A model generated the notes under the pieces. That model was not told where the DNA came from. It saw nothing but the letters and a program-made list of their open reading frames with translations, and did no database searches. A DNA stretch of 26,891 bases from Nemertoderma westbladi (Eukaryota > Xenacoelomorpha > Nemertodermatida > Nemertodermatidae): positions 1-26,891 of the forward strand of contig JAUCBJ010001202.1 in assembly GCA_032718475.1 (NCBI GenBank), read 5' to 3'. Below, in pieces: positions 1 to 9,596 of this stretch. The first letter of the stretch is position 1. Each line of letters starts with the position of its first letter. A program made the position numbers and the translations under genes.

Positions 1-532
1 CGATCTATAGGCCCTAGATAAATAAAATGACCTTCAAAAAATTTGAAACACTATTTACAACATAATTATGGTCTGATGGTACCGGTAAGACATTTCTATT
101 TCAGGATTTAGGACCAACAAACTTAGTGAGTGAACCTGTGCCTTCTCCGCTTCTCGTATCAGTCCTATATACTGATATACCTGACAGCCTGAGTACAGCT
201 AACAGCGGTCTGGGTCTGACAGTAGCCAGTAGGCCTACCTGACAGCTGACACTGGAGTACCTGTATGGAATCCATCAAAAAAGTGCGCCGGATAGCGCGC
301 CAACCAATTTTTATGCGCGCCGCGCGCCGATGCAATTTCGAAGAAACCCCGCGCCAACGAAATTTTTAAGCGCGCCGCACATTGAAACAATTTTGAAGAG
401 CGCCGCGCCAATGCAATTTAAATTTTGAAGGAGTGGAACCAGTCTGCCAATGTCAGTACTGTACTGATGTACAGTACATGTCAGCATGTCCCTGTTCAGC
501 AGTAACCATACAACAGAAAAAAGAACAAAGAA

Positions 533-1580
533 AGGCGAGCGAAGCGAGCCGAAATTTTTTAACAGCTAATAATTCAATTTTTAAGGCACTTCCGTAATTG
601 TTAAACCAACAAATTGGCGCCGGTTTTTATTTTTGGGAGCGCCAAAGCCGGCGCACTTTACGATTTTCGAGCGCGCCACATTGGCGCGCTTTTATTGTAA
701 AGTGTATGGATTCCAGTCTGGCTGGAGTAGTGCAGTAGTGACAGAGTGAGTACTGCTGTACTGTGGTCGTACAGTCGTAGCTCGTACAGTCGTACCGGTA
801 GGACCTACTAACGTCTAAACGTTGGTCGTACTCGTACAAGACATGCGATAGACTGATAGAGTAGAGACACAAGACAGCCTCAACAGATCTGCCACAGCCC
901 TATATGGAATACTGACAAAAAGCGCGCCACACGCGTTCTGGTTAAACGAAAATCGCGCCAGCCATGATATCTAATGCGCGCCAAGCCAACAATTGACTAT
1001 GAAATTTTGCAGTAATTGCTTAATTGTAATAATTTATCAGTTTAAAATTTTGTAGCCCTACGCTACAGTATGTTAACATTAAAATGCGAGCGTAGCGAGC
1101 ACGGAAATTTTCCATTTATGTTAACATAAATACAGTCTGGACTGTCTGACAGTAATAGTCAGATAGTGCTGTAGTTGTAGTAGTAGTAGTAGTAGTTGTA
1201 GTAGGTCAACGTCACAGACGTCAACTGACTGTTTTTAAATGCAGATGTGATCATGATGCGAGCGTAGCGAGCACGAAAATTTTAACATTTAAATTTAACA
1301 TTTAAAGTTGGCAAACCGACTGTTTTCAAATACAGAAATGCAGATGTCATTAAACTGCGAGCTGGCGCGAGCGTAGCGAGCACGGAATTCTGCTGAATCA
1401 TGCAGGCTGTCATGGTTTTATTGGTTTGAAGAATCTGACAATTGAAAAACTTTTGAAACAATAAGTCATGTTTTTAATGGTCATGCTCAATCTGTCCGTT
1501 TCCATTTGTCCACAGCCAGACAGTACTAAGAGTAGACTTGTGGGCCTAGTAAAACTGTAAAACGCAAGCGAAGCGAGCGG
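533..1580. repeat. Dispersed short repeat GCGAGCG(T/A)AGCGAGC
   Basis: The 15-bp word GCGAGCGTAGCGAGC, or a close variant, occurs near 534-548, 1086-1100, 1258-1272, 1368-1382 and 1563-1577. It is usually followed by a run such as CGGAAATTTT. The motif contains an internal direct repeat of GCGAG. The copies are scattered rather than tandem and sit in otherwise AT-rich DNA. This could be a degenerate interspersed element or a protein-binding motif. No function can be assigned from sequence alone. Confidence 0.55.
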
Positions 1581-1754
1581 ACATTTTTCAATCTTTTTAA
1601 ACCTATGGAATAATTTCAAATAGAGCTGTAGAGTGGGATGTGTTGCTAGTGCACTGCTACATGTGCTACGCTACCTCCTACTGTCCTAACCTAACCCTAC
1701 ATCGCTACACCCATATTCGCACCAGGACCGTCAGGATCCTCAATGCTGCAATGC

Positions 1755-1848
1755 GCGCTACACGCCCCTGTCACTACACGCCAGGATCCTTAATCCGCGC
1801 CACACGCCCCTGTCACTACGCGCCAGGATCCTTAATCCGCGCCACACA
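1755..1848. repeat. Tandem duplication, about 45-bp unit
   Basis: Two adjacent copies of a unit reading CACACGCCCCTGTCACTAC followed by RCGCCAGGATCCTTAATCCGCGC, plus the start of a third. They differ by one or two bases. A short open frame over them is a by-product of the repeat. Confidence 0.75.
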
Positions 1849-2363
1849 TGTTGAGCAAACTCTACATAAATTCCAACCTGGGCCACAGCCAATCCTGCAA
1901 TCAAACAGATCAAATAGGGGCCTACTGAAATACTCATCATACATCATATGGGTGTCTAACCTAATCTGCCAAACAAGACTGCAAGAAGGAAAGCAAAACC
2001 TGACAGACAAAACGTAACCTGACAGAATCTTAATCTTACTGGTTTAATGTTTAATATTGAGGTGCTGAGGTGGGGGAAGCAGAAGCTTATCCTATTGTGT
2101 AGGCCTATTGGTTCTGTTTTCTGTTACTGCTGCTTAGGTCAGTAGGTAGGTAGCTGGGTAGGCCTACTGTCCTGTCACAGTCTGACAGTGTCAGACTGTT
2201 TGTTTATTAGGCCAAATTATTAGGCCTACCCCTACAGCCCTAAAGTAACAGTGTATAGCAGTAGAGTTTACGTTTCTATTTTTATTTTGCGATAAATTTA
2301 ATTCAGTTGGATTGGATTCCGTTTCTTCTTTCGCATCGCCTATATCTGTGAAACGCGCAGTTT

Positions 2364-2527
2364 ATGTCTTCCAAAGACGACGGTTCCGGTTCAGGTGATG
2401 CGGGAGGTGGGGATTATCCACAGCCGAACAGAAGTTCCAATTCGAACGATGGTACCGGTAGTTCTAGAACGCAGACACTAACTCTCCCTCGGGACCCACA
2501 GCAAGATGAAACCGACCAAATTGTTAG
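2364..2527 (+). CDS. BAK-like Bcl-2 family protein, first coding exon
   Basis: The frame opens at the ATG at 2364 and encodes a Ser/Gly/Asp/Asn-rich, probably disordered N-terminus. It then reads QDETDQIVR, which aligns with the start of helix 1 in vertebrate BAK. I place the donor at AG|GTTGGT (intron from 2528), leaving phase 2. Joined to 2947 this gives DETDQIVR-GFMYYRMEHE, matching BAK helix 1 without a gap. An alternative donor at 2554 (GTATCT) with an acceptor at 2948 is also in phase but inserts about eight residues. Without splicing the frame stops at once at 2559-2561. The family match comes mainly from the two downstream exons. Symbol withheld because orthology to BAK rather than BAX or BOK is inferred. 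Confidence 0.72.
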
Positions 2528-2659
2528 GTTGGTTGACGCCTCGACGCTCGACGGTATCTAATAATACTGTAGTAAACTTAATATAAACCTCCTTTGAGTA
2601 GGTTTATTCAGACTACCGATACAGTTATACAGTAGGTTCTGCAGTTTGCAGTACTGGTA

Positions 2660-2946
2660 GCATACTAGGCCTTTATTTTCTCTCCTATATTTCCCCTGTA
2701 AAGTTTTTATTTTCTTCCTTATATTCCCCCCCTAGAGTTTTTATTTTCTCCTTTATATTTCCCCCCTAGAGTCTTTATCTACTTCCCTATATTTCCCCAC
2801 TAGAGTCTTTATTTACTCCCATATATTTACCCCCTAGAGTCTTTATTTACTCCCATATATATTCCCCCTGGACTCTTTATTTACCCGCTTATATTTCCCC
2901 CATAGACTTTATTTACTCGCTATATCCCCCCCCTCCACCCCCCTAG
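2660..2946 (+). repeat. Pyrimidine-rich minisatellite filling intron 1, ending at the exon-2 acceptor
   Basis: About seven imperfect units of roughly 35-41 bp follow the pattern TTTATTTACTCCCATATATTTCCCCCCTAGAG. Examples begin near 2672, 2707, 2746, 2785, 2826, 2868 and 2903. Most units contain a CCCCCTAGAG-like core. The true 3' splice site used for exon 2 is the last occurrence, at 2937-2946, followed by the coding sequence. The array therefore consists of copies of a polypyrimidine tract with an AG. Confidence 0.85.
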
Positions 2947-3198
2947 AGGTTTCATGTACTACCGCATGGAACACGAACAGCTGCGTGAACGCGGCCACGA
3001 GGGCGTGGTATCGACCCCGGGCATTGACGTCTTTATGAACTTCAACCGACTTAATCCCATCGCACACGTAGCGCGGTCACTCGCGACAATAAGTGAGGAT
3101 ATAAACGAACGCTACGCAGACGTGCTCGACGAGATGATAAGATCGTTGTCAGTGAACGAGCACACAGCCTACAGCACCTTCAGAGATATAGCCAGGAG
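2947..3198 (+). CDS. BAK-like Bcl-2 family protein, second coding exon (BH3)
   Basis: The exon is bounded by the acceptor CCCCCCTAG|A and the donor AG|GTAGGG, with intron phase 2 at both ends. It encodes 83 whole codons plus split codons. After helix-1-like GFMYYRMEHEQ comes a linker, then HVARSLATISEDINERY. The latter fits the BH3 pattern L-x3-(G/S)-(D/E)-D and is followed by IN-x-RY, as in BAK. The exon ends with helix-5-approach residues TFRDIARR. In the family, the BH3 helix inserts into the groove of partner Bcl-2 proteins and drives activation at the mitochondrial outer membrane. The next exon joins as ARR-LFDDG, restoring the family's F-x-(D/S)-G-INWGR block across the 14-kb intron. 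A hairpin element begins about 45 bp past the donor. Confidence 0.88.
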
Positions 3199-3239
3199 GT
3201 AGGGAAGACAAGTTAACCATCAGCTGTCATTTTCTGATG

Positions 3240-3634
3240 ACATGGACCCCCCCCCCCCCCCCCCCCCAACTTTTTCTACAAATCTTTATCATATTGCTCG
3301 GAATTTGAAACACAACTAGTTCACCTCACCGTCGATGACCCCATGAAGCCGGAATTTTCGATTTTGCATTTAAAGATTTGTTATAAGCGTTTTAAAAAAG
3401 TGTCTTTTGCGAAATCACACCCTCAGTATCATTGAATGGCCACGATAACGGAGGGTGCGATTTCGCAAAAGACACTTTTTTTTAAAACGCTTAGAAACAA
3501 TTCTTAGAAGGCAAAATCGAAAATTCCGGATTCATGTGGACATATCGACGGTGAGTTGAACTAGTTGTGTTTCAAATTTCAAACAATATGATAAAGATTT
3601 GTAGAAAAATCTGGGGGGGGGGGGGGGTCCGTGT
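3240..3634. mobile_element. Foldback / MITE-like inverted-repeat element
   Basis: Two arms of about 180 bp are near-perfect reverse complements. The left arm runs from ACATGGACC and a C21 tract (3247-3267) to ACACCCTC near 3424. The right arm runs from GAGGGTGCG at 3451 to a G15 tract (3613-3627) and GGTCCGTGT. The central loop is about 26 bp. No ORF is present, so it would be non-autonomous. I find no convincing target-site duplication, so the superfamily is unassigned. The two arms differ in homopolymer length (21 against 15). Confidence 0.85.
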
Positions 3635-4255
3635 TGGAGTAATTACTTACAGTTTTACAGTATATATAGTATTTAGATAGTATAGTATTTACAGTATATA
3701 ATATGTCTAATAGGCTAACATTGTTTTTATAATTTTCAAATTCTCGCCTGTTGTGGATAACTCACACTTATATTGTTAAAGCTCTATAAATAATATTTTA
3801 ACATGATTTTCGGAGGAAGTGGTAAAGTAAGATAGATTTGACTGGGGGTTGAATCGGGTCTTTCTTTACCGACACTAAATTAACAAAACAATATTTGTTA
3901 CTACCGTTTCATTATCACCTCAACACAAATTCATTTAATATTCAAATGGATATGAAGGATGTCTGTCTAGATAAAGATATACAAATACCGATGTGACAGA
4001 AATCCGTGTAGGTATAAATTCGACGATTTTTAAACCTTGAAGTCCATACCTTTCTACCATCTGTAGTATTATATATATTGATAGAAAAGACGTTTTATTT
4101 ACAAACGTTTGAAAATAAAATAATGGAAGAGAGAATAACAATTCCCTAAATACAATTAATTACTAAATTATTTGGGAAGTTGTTATTAAAGAGTAAAAGT
4201 ATTGGTTAATCAATTTAATTTATTATTTTTTTTGTCTTTTACATTTAATATAATA

Positions 4256-4260
4256 TTAAT
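4256..4260. repeat. Target-site duplication TTAAT, left copy
   Basis: TTAAT immediately precedes the TG that opens the left LTR. The same five bases follow the CA that closes the right LTR at 17034-17038. Five bp is usual for BEL/Pao integration. Confidence 0.9.
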
Positions 4261-5627
4261 TGTTGCCGTTATCCCAACACCAGGGGGGAAAAACGCCGAT
4301 GCTGGAGACGTGACTTTACAGACCACAGAGTCCCGGCCAGTCACCGGATATTGATTGTGGAGAAGGAATGATTTCTGAGATGCAAGGTTGCGGTTGAGGA
4401 AAAGCTGCATTGGTTGGATATACTCTTTAATGTAACTTCCCTACAGTTGAACCCTGATTGAGAATTAATTGGGCTTCCCCAAATCAATATATATAAATTC
4501 CTACAGTATATCATTTAATTACCCACTGTTCGCTCAGATTTTAGCCTAACTAATGTTCCCCAGATTTTCCCTCGGTCCTAGTCTTAGTGCCGTAGTGTCG
4601 GTGTCGGTCGACCCTGTTGCGTGTCCGTTCCACCCCTCCCGAACCCCGAAGGGATCGATCATCGAGAACCAGCACGGCTTGGCTAAGGGTCGGTCCAGTC
4701 GGTAGACTCTGTTGCTTATCCGTCCCACCCCTCCCGAACCCCGAAGGGATCGATCATCGAGAACCAGTACGGCTTGGCTAAGGGTCCGTCGGTTCATCGC
4801 AGAGACCCAACCACCTAGGCTTTCCGAGTCCTTATTCAGGCTCGTAGTCGCTTCGGCAGCCAAGAAACTGCTCCAAACAGTCGGTAGGCCAGTAGAGTCC
4901 AGTCCTTTGTCTTTCGACCCCGTCGCGTGTCCGTCCCACCCCTCACGAACCCCGAAGGGAACGATCATCGAGAACCAGTACGGCTTGGCTAAGGGGTCTG
5001 TCGTCGGTTCCCGTCGCAAATCCCTGGCACAAGCAGCAGACTTTCCGATGTCCTTTTCAGGCTCGTAATAACTGCTGTTGACCAGAGACCGCTAAGGGCA
5101 GTCCTCGTCAAACCCTTCCTCTGTAAGTCGGCCAACCCTTTCGCATGTCCGTCCCACCCCTCGCGAACCCCGAAGGGATCGGTCATCGAGAACCAGTACG
5201 GCTTAGCTAAGGGGGCTGTCGTTTCCCGTCGCGAATCCCTGGCACAAGCAGCAGACTTTCCGATGTCCTTTTCAGGCTCGTAATAACTGCTGTTGGCCAG
5301 GGACCGCTAAGGGCAGTCCTTGTCCTTTAGGCCTGGCGCGTTACCAAATCCATCTCTACAGGCAGCAGGAAGTTGGCCAGGGCCTAATAGTACTCAGGCT
5401 AACCTGAATACTGCTTAACTTTTGCCTCCCACCCCTGGCCCTTATTAACATGAAATTATTCCCGTACCCTGTAAGTTGCCCCAATATTCGCCCATAAATC
5501 GCCCCCAGTTCATTGAATGTGCCCAAAACCCATGGCCCCGCACCCAGTAGTGATATCGGAATAATCATTTTAAATAAATACAAAAAATATTCAACTCGCG
5601 TTATGAAAAGTTGAAATACCGCGAACA
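4261..5627 (-). repeat. 3' LTR of element 1 (left copy, 1367 bp)
   Basis: The + strand copy begins TGTTGCCGTTATCCC and ends ATACCGCGAACA. It matches the right LTR along its length with scattered substitutions. It lacks one minisatellite unit (about 92 bp) and an AT-rich 34-bp segment present at about 15766-15800. Internally it has four copies of a GTCCCACCCCTCCCGAACCC unit (near 4625, 4720, 4930 and 5147) and about 215-bp higher-order repeats. On the - strand a TATATATA-type box lies near 4487-4494. Open frames here are by-products of the repeats. Confidence 0.95.
4615..5330 (-). repeat. Minisatellite inside the left LTR
   Basis: Four copies of a roughly 65-bp core, from GTCCCACCCCTCCCGAACCC through CATCGAGAACCAGTACGGCT, lie near 4615, 4717, 4928 and 5144. 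A second module, from CCCTGGCACAAGCAGCAGAC through GACCGCTAAGGGCAGTCC, occurs at about 5023-5103 and 5239-5319. A diverged copy of part of it lies at about 4800-4910. Because it is in an LTR it would be copied into both transcript ends. It may work as a repeated enhancer, but that is conjecture. Confidence 0.9.
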
Positions 5628-5640
5628 GTCCCCCCCAATG
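5628..5640 (-). promoter_or_regulatory. Polypurine tract of element 1
   Basis: On the - strand CATTGGGGGGGAC directly precedes the TGTTCGCGG start of the 3' LTR. A purine run touching the 3' LTR is where plus-strand DNA synthesis is primed. The run is short (seven Gs, then AC), so the exact extent is uncertain. Confidence 0.7.
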
Positions 5641-5808
5641 ACCTTCGTGAGGTCTATCGGTAGATCGAGTTTGCGTAGGTCATTTCCCATATAAAAAACC
5701 CAAATTTAATATTGCATAGTCTTGATTAATTTGGCCTAGAGTTAATATATATATATATATGTGTATAAAATAAATGTTCAATAAATGTTCCTGGAATATC
5801 CCGGTCCA

Positions 5809-6964
5809 CTATTTCTTTCTCTGATACGCCTTTCTCCTCTTCGCCCGTCGACTCTCGTCGATCGCTAGAGCTGGAAGGGGAGCGTCAACATCCATCGTGA
5901 GCAACGCTTCGGCTTGTCTCCTGGCGGCTCTTCCTTTCGATGGCATCGGGATCATATCGGTTCGTCTTTCCAACTCGAACATCAACAACCATAACGACGT
6001 AGATGTAGTTCCGTCGATCCGGATTCTCCCACCTTTGGTGTATCGTCCACTTTCTCTCAACATCCTTCCATCGACCCTCCCGCTCGCTCTTTATTTCTAA
6101 TCCCGGGTATCCACCATATATTTTATTATAATCCCGAAATTTCTGAGGTTTGAAGTCGATGCCACCGTTTAGCACTGCAAGGTAGCCGATCCTGGATTTC
6201 GTCTGTCTCACCTCTCGAAATCCTCGCATGAATTCGGCGAATCGTAACCAGGCTAATAGCATTTGGGTGTCGATGTTATGACTAAGGGAGTTGAGGTCGT
6301 CTCGACGGTCTCTTCCTAAAGGAGCGTTCGCGTAGTCGTTCCGGACGTCCGCTTTTATATCCGACCCGATTTTAATGATGTCGAAGTCGAAGAGGATCTT
6401 TTGGATTTCCGGAGGTAGTAACCAGATCGCTCCGGCTGCCTGCACCTCCTGTCTGGGTGTCGGGAATATTCGACACACCAATACCAAACCATCCAGGGTT
6501 CCGAGGACGACGACCAAGGATCGACCGTATTCTTTCGCCCCGTACTTTTCCTGGTAGTCGTCGCGATTCTGGATGATCGATATGCGTTCCTCTCGTAGCG
6601 TTGCCGTACACTCCGATAGGTTTCCCCAGTGGGTGAGGTACGTACTCTTGTCGTCGACGAAACTTTGACATCGCGCCAACGTAATCGCTTTCGAGGTGGG
6701 CGTCGCGTTTCCCTCTGTCGTATATCAAACATCAGGATTTGTAGACGCTTTGCCAGAATGTTTCCCAGAACGACGACTCGTCCCCTCCGGTTGCCTTTGC
6801 GTTCCGAGTTCTTTTCAGTCTCGTACTTGCATCAGACAACCGGAGCTCACGTAGGTTCCGGGAATCCGGTCCCTCTCGCCCGGTGAATTTAACGACTCGC
6901 ACATTCTCATTTATTAGGGCGTTCCAAAATTTTTCCAGAATTTATTAGAGCGATTTGGGTCCAT
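5809..6964 (-). pseudogene. Extra 3' gene of element 1: degenerate DEDD 3'-5' exonuclease-like protein
   Basis: This gene lies between integrase and the 3' LTR. The likely start is the ATG at 6964. A frame change in a homopolymer near 6930 leads into a coding-like frame that stops at the TGA at 6732-6734. The main part is the 264-codon frame at 5885-6679. A basic tail (ESRRAKRRKAYQRKK) follows in another frame, ending at 5809. In the main frame, LPPEIQKIL at about residues 88-96, then KIGSDIKADV at 103-112 with Asp111, then NIDTQML with Asp137, match the second half of WRN/RNase D-type exonuclease domains. The first motif (Asp-x-Glu) is not seen; ISIIQNR stands in its expected place. It shares these blocks, with equal LP-to-KIG spacing, with the gene at 18773-21130. 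It is probably a dead gene. The fold call is by eye. Confidence 0.62.
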
Positions 6965-8189
6965 ATTTACGATTATGTCCGTTGCAAATTAGATCAGTTA
7001 ATTATAAGTCCAGAAAGTCTGAAACTATAGTGATTGCAGAATAATTCAGTTTATTTGTAATTCAGTTTATTAAATAACATTGCTATCTAGGCATCTACCA
7101 TCTTATTGCTAAAACATTCAGCATTTACAGTTACTATAGCTATACATTAATATCCAACCAGTTTTGACTTTTTATGTCCTCTTCTTTTTCCAATTCTTTT
7201 ATTTATACATTTTATACATTTTTTTTTTTGTCTTTTTCCATTTCTCATTATTATTTAATTTTACATTTCATTATTTCAATACATATTTCATCATTTAGTT
7301 CCACCATTTATTCTCAATTTTGTTTATTTCCACATCATCATTGGGGTTATAGCCCCCCGGCTATCATCATTTGTTATAAGCGCAGCACCAGGGTGCGCAT
7401 CATTACATTTTCATCATCATACGCCTCATCATTCGGTTTATAGTAATGTCGTCTGTTTCTTTTCATCTTTCCCAACTACATTCAATCATCTTCTTTGGTA
7501 AATTTTCATTGTGGAAGGGGTGTTACGCGGCAATCTGGGATCTACAGCTGGACTCGTTACACTGCCTATGCCCCAAACTGCACACGTAACGGACAATGAA
7601 GACGCTGGGAGTGAAGTCACGTGGAATGCACCAGGGACCCACCAGAATAACACTCCCAACAACATAAAGCTCAGCCGACGAAGTCATGTGGGATGGGGTT
7701 ACGCAACATTCTGGGATCTACAGCTGGACTCGTTACACCGCCTACGCCCCAAAATCCACGCAACGGTCCCACCAGAATAACGCGACTGAGAACATAAAAC
7801 CTCTATCGTCGAAGTCATGTGGATGCACCATGGACCCACCAGAATAACGGGATAGAGGGGGTGTTGCGCGGCAATCCGGGATCTACAGCTGTACTCGTTA
7901 CACCGCCTACGCCCCGAACTGCGCACGCAACGGACAACATAACATACTACAATGGATACAATGAATTCCACTTCAAATCTTTACCATTTCCAATAATCCA
8001 AGTTCGTTGGTCCCGATGACCAAAATCAGGGTAAACAATACATAAACGACCCTGCGTCAGTCGAAACATCTGCAGGGTGACGCTGGACTCCACATAACAC
8101 ACGAGGAAACACAAATACCATTGCGTGGTTACAGTTGTTTAAAGGGGGGTCCATTTTCATTGTCGATAAATCACAGTTTAAAGAGTTTG
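6965..8189 (-). other. Non-coding spacer between integrase and the extra 3' gene
   Basis: From 6965 to about 7500 the sequence is AT-rich with a T-rich stretch (7170-7330), and any open frame there reflects composition. From 7510 to 7950 it holds a tandem repeat. At about 8060-8085 an ACCCTGC...GCAGGGT inverted repeat could form a short hairpin. I see no protein-coding signal. Confidence 0.6.
7510..7950. repeat. Tandem repeat in the element 1 spacer, about 165-180 bp period
   Basis: A block reading GGGATCTACAGCTGGACTCG and then TTACACYGCCTAYGCCCC recurs near 7538, 7713 and 7882. Between copies are related blocks such as GAAGTCATGTGG and GACCCACCAGAATAAC. There are about two and a half diverged units. 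The open frames on both strands here echo the repeat and do not resemble known proteins. Confidence 0.8.
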
Positions 8190-9596
8190 TCAACAGGATG
8201 AGAAGGGTTTAAACGGGTTTAGCATTGTCACCAATGTCTGCAGCAGGATCCTGAGTAGGGAACTTATCAACCTATCATTGCCTTCAAGAAGGCACAGCCT
8301 CTGGATAGGGCGTTGGTAGTGGCCCTTTGCCGTTCGTATCGTCACAATCCTCGCAAGTCCGTCTTTGCTCGGGTGTATTGTCACGACTTGCGCCACAAGC
8401 CAGTGGACGCGGTCTTTAAGATCTTCTTTTACTAATACCATGTCGCCAACTGCGACATTCCTGTAGGTGTTGTTCCACTTCCTCCTGGTCTGGAGGGTTA
8501 TGAGATACTCCTGGGCCCAGATTCTCCACCAATGCGCTGCCAACGCTTGGGCCTTCTTCCAATTTGTATGTCTCGCGATATCGTGGGGATCCGGAAACAT
8601 TGTCTCTGGGAGAACATGGGTTTTGGGTCTCCCTAGTAGGTGGTTAGGAGTGAGGGGCTCCAGGTCCGTGGGGTCGTCGCGGATCGGGACAATGGGCCGG
8701 TTGTTCAGGGTAGCCGTGATCTCGCAGAATGTTGTGCGGAGGGTGTCATGGGTTACCCGGGTGTCTCCTAGAGCGACGCGCATGGATCGTTTCACTAAGT
8801 CGATCAGTTTCTCCCATACCCCGCTCGTATGGGGTGCTAAGGGAGTCTGGAAGTGCCACTGTATCTGGTGTTCCTTCCAGACTTGGGATGCGGTGTTGTC
8901 GGTAAACCATCCCTCGATCGCCTCTCTAAGTTCTCGTTCTCCTCCCACAAAGTTTGTACCATTATCGGAATACATGTGGCGACATGTCCCGTTGTTCGCC
9001 ACGAACCGACGCAGAGCATTGATGAATGCGTGTTGCGTCAGGTTTACCACAATGTCTAGGTAGATTGCCCTAGACCTAAGGCAGGTGAAGATGGCTCCCC
9101 AGCATTTGATGTTGGATCGTCGTTCGATGACCGTAAACGGTCCGAAGCAGTCCACTCCGGTGACGTAGAACGGTGGGGAATCTGCTTGTAGACGGGTGGC
9201 TGGTAAGTCGGCCATCTTTTGGGTGAGTGGTGGCGCTAGATATCTTCTGCAGGTAAAGCAACATTTCAACACTTTCCGGATCAGTGGCTGGATGTGGGTG
9301 ATCCAATATCTTTGTCTTATATTAGCTATAATCCAGTTCTGTCCTGCGTGATGGTTTTCCTCGTGACATTGTTGAATTAATAGCTTGGCTAGTGTCGACG
9401 TTCCGGGCAGAAGCGCCGGGTATTTAACCTCATATTCGACCGGGGCATTTGCCATCCGGGTATTCAGTCGGATCAGTCCGTCCTCTCCCATCATTGGTCT
9501 CAGCTGGTAGACTGGGCTGTCCGGTTTCAAGGTTTTGCCCGCACTAAGTTGTTCCCACTCATCGGGGAAACTTTCTCTCTGGACATATCCAACGAT
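8190..9596 (-). CDS. pol: Element 1 pol, integrase and C-terminal DUF5641-like part
   Basis: This is the same frame as the upstream pol ORF, separated from it only by the TGA at 9597-9599. Before the first Met (9530) the frame already reads coding sequence typical of the RNase H-integrase linker (QRESFPDEWEQL). In numbering from that Met, the zinc-binding HHCC domain has His56/His60 and Cys91/Cys94. The catalytic core has GVDCFGP (Asp127), YSDNGTNFVG (Asp189) and PHTSGVWEKL (Glu240). The C-terminus has LTPNHLLGRP and a W-x-R-IWAQEYL...GDMVLV region typical of BEL/Pao DUF5641 tails. Integrase inserts the cDNA into host DNA. All three acidic residues are intact. The product would need readthrough or loss of the stop. 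Confidence 0.93.
   Translation of the reverse strand: MVGYVQRESFPDEWEQLSAGKTLKPDSPVYQLRPMMGEDGLIRLNTRMANAPVEYEVKYPALLPGTSTLAKLLIQQCHEENHHAGQNWIIANIRQRYWITHIQPLIRKVLKCCFTCRRYLAPPLTQKMADLPATRLQADSPPFYVTGVDCFGPFTVIERRSNIKCWGAIFTCLRSRAIYLDIVVNLTQHAFINALRRFVANNGTCRHMYSDNGTNFVGGERELREAIEGWFTDNTASQVWKEHQIQWHFQTPLAPHTSGVWEKLIDLVKRSMRVALGDTRVTHDTLRTTFCEITATLNNRPIVPIRDDPTDLEPLTPNHLLGRPKTHVLPETMFPDPHDIARHTNWKKAQALAAHWWRIWAQEYLITLQTRRKWNNTYRNVAVGDMVLVKEDLKDRVHWLVAQVVTIHPSKDGLARIVTIRTAKGHYQRPIQRLCLLEGNDRLISSLLRILLQTLVTMLNPFKPFSSC

Larger units (their letters stand above)
1..2363. other. Upstream non-coding region of the BAK-like gene
   Basis: No convincing protein-coding gene is visible. Open frames here are short and of low complexity. 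The region alternates AT-rich stretches with patches rich in GCGCGCCAA-type words (about 285-420, 620-700, 925-985). It carries a dispersed GCGAGCG(T/A)AGCGAGC motif, a GTA microsatellite near 1173-1203 and a 45-bp tandem duplication at about 1755-1848. TAGGCCTAC-like words recur at 1900-2230. It should include the promoter and 5' UTR of the Bcl-2-family gene starting at 2364, but I see no clear TATA box or initiator to place the transcription start. Confidence 0.5.

Noticed and set aside
4546-5068. Open frames on both strands within the LTRs (also 15854-16471)
   Set aside because: They arise from the LTR minisatellite, repeat in both LTRs and match no family features.
5809-8189. Envelope gene in element 1
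   Set aside because: No signal peptide, membrane segment, furin-like site or cysteine-rich ectodomain. The gene there has exonuclease-like motifs instead.
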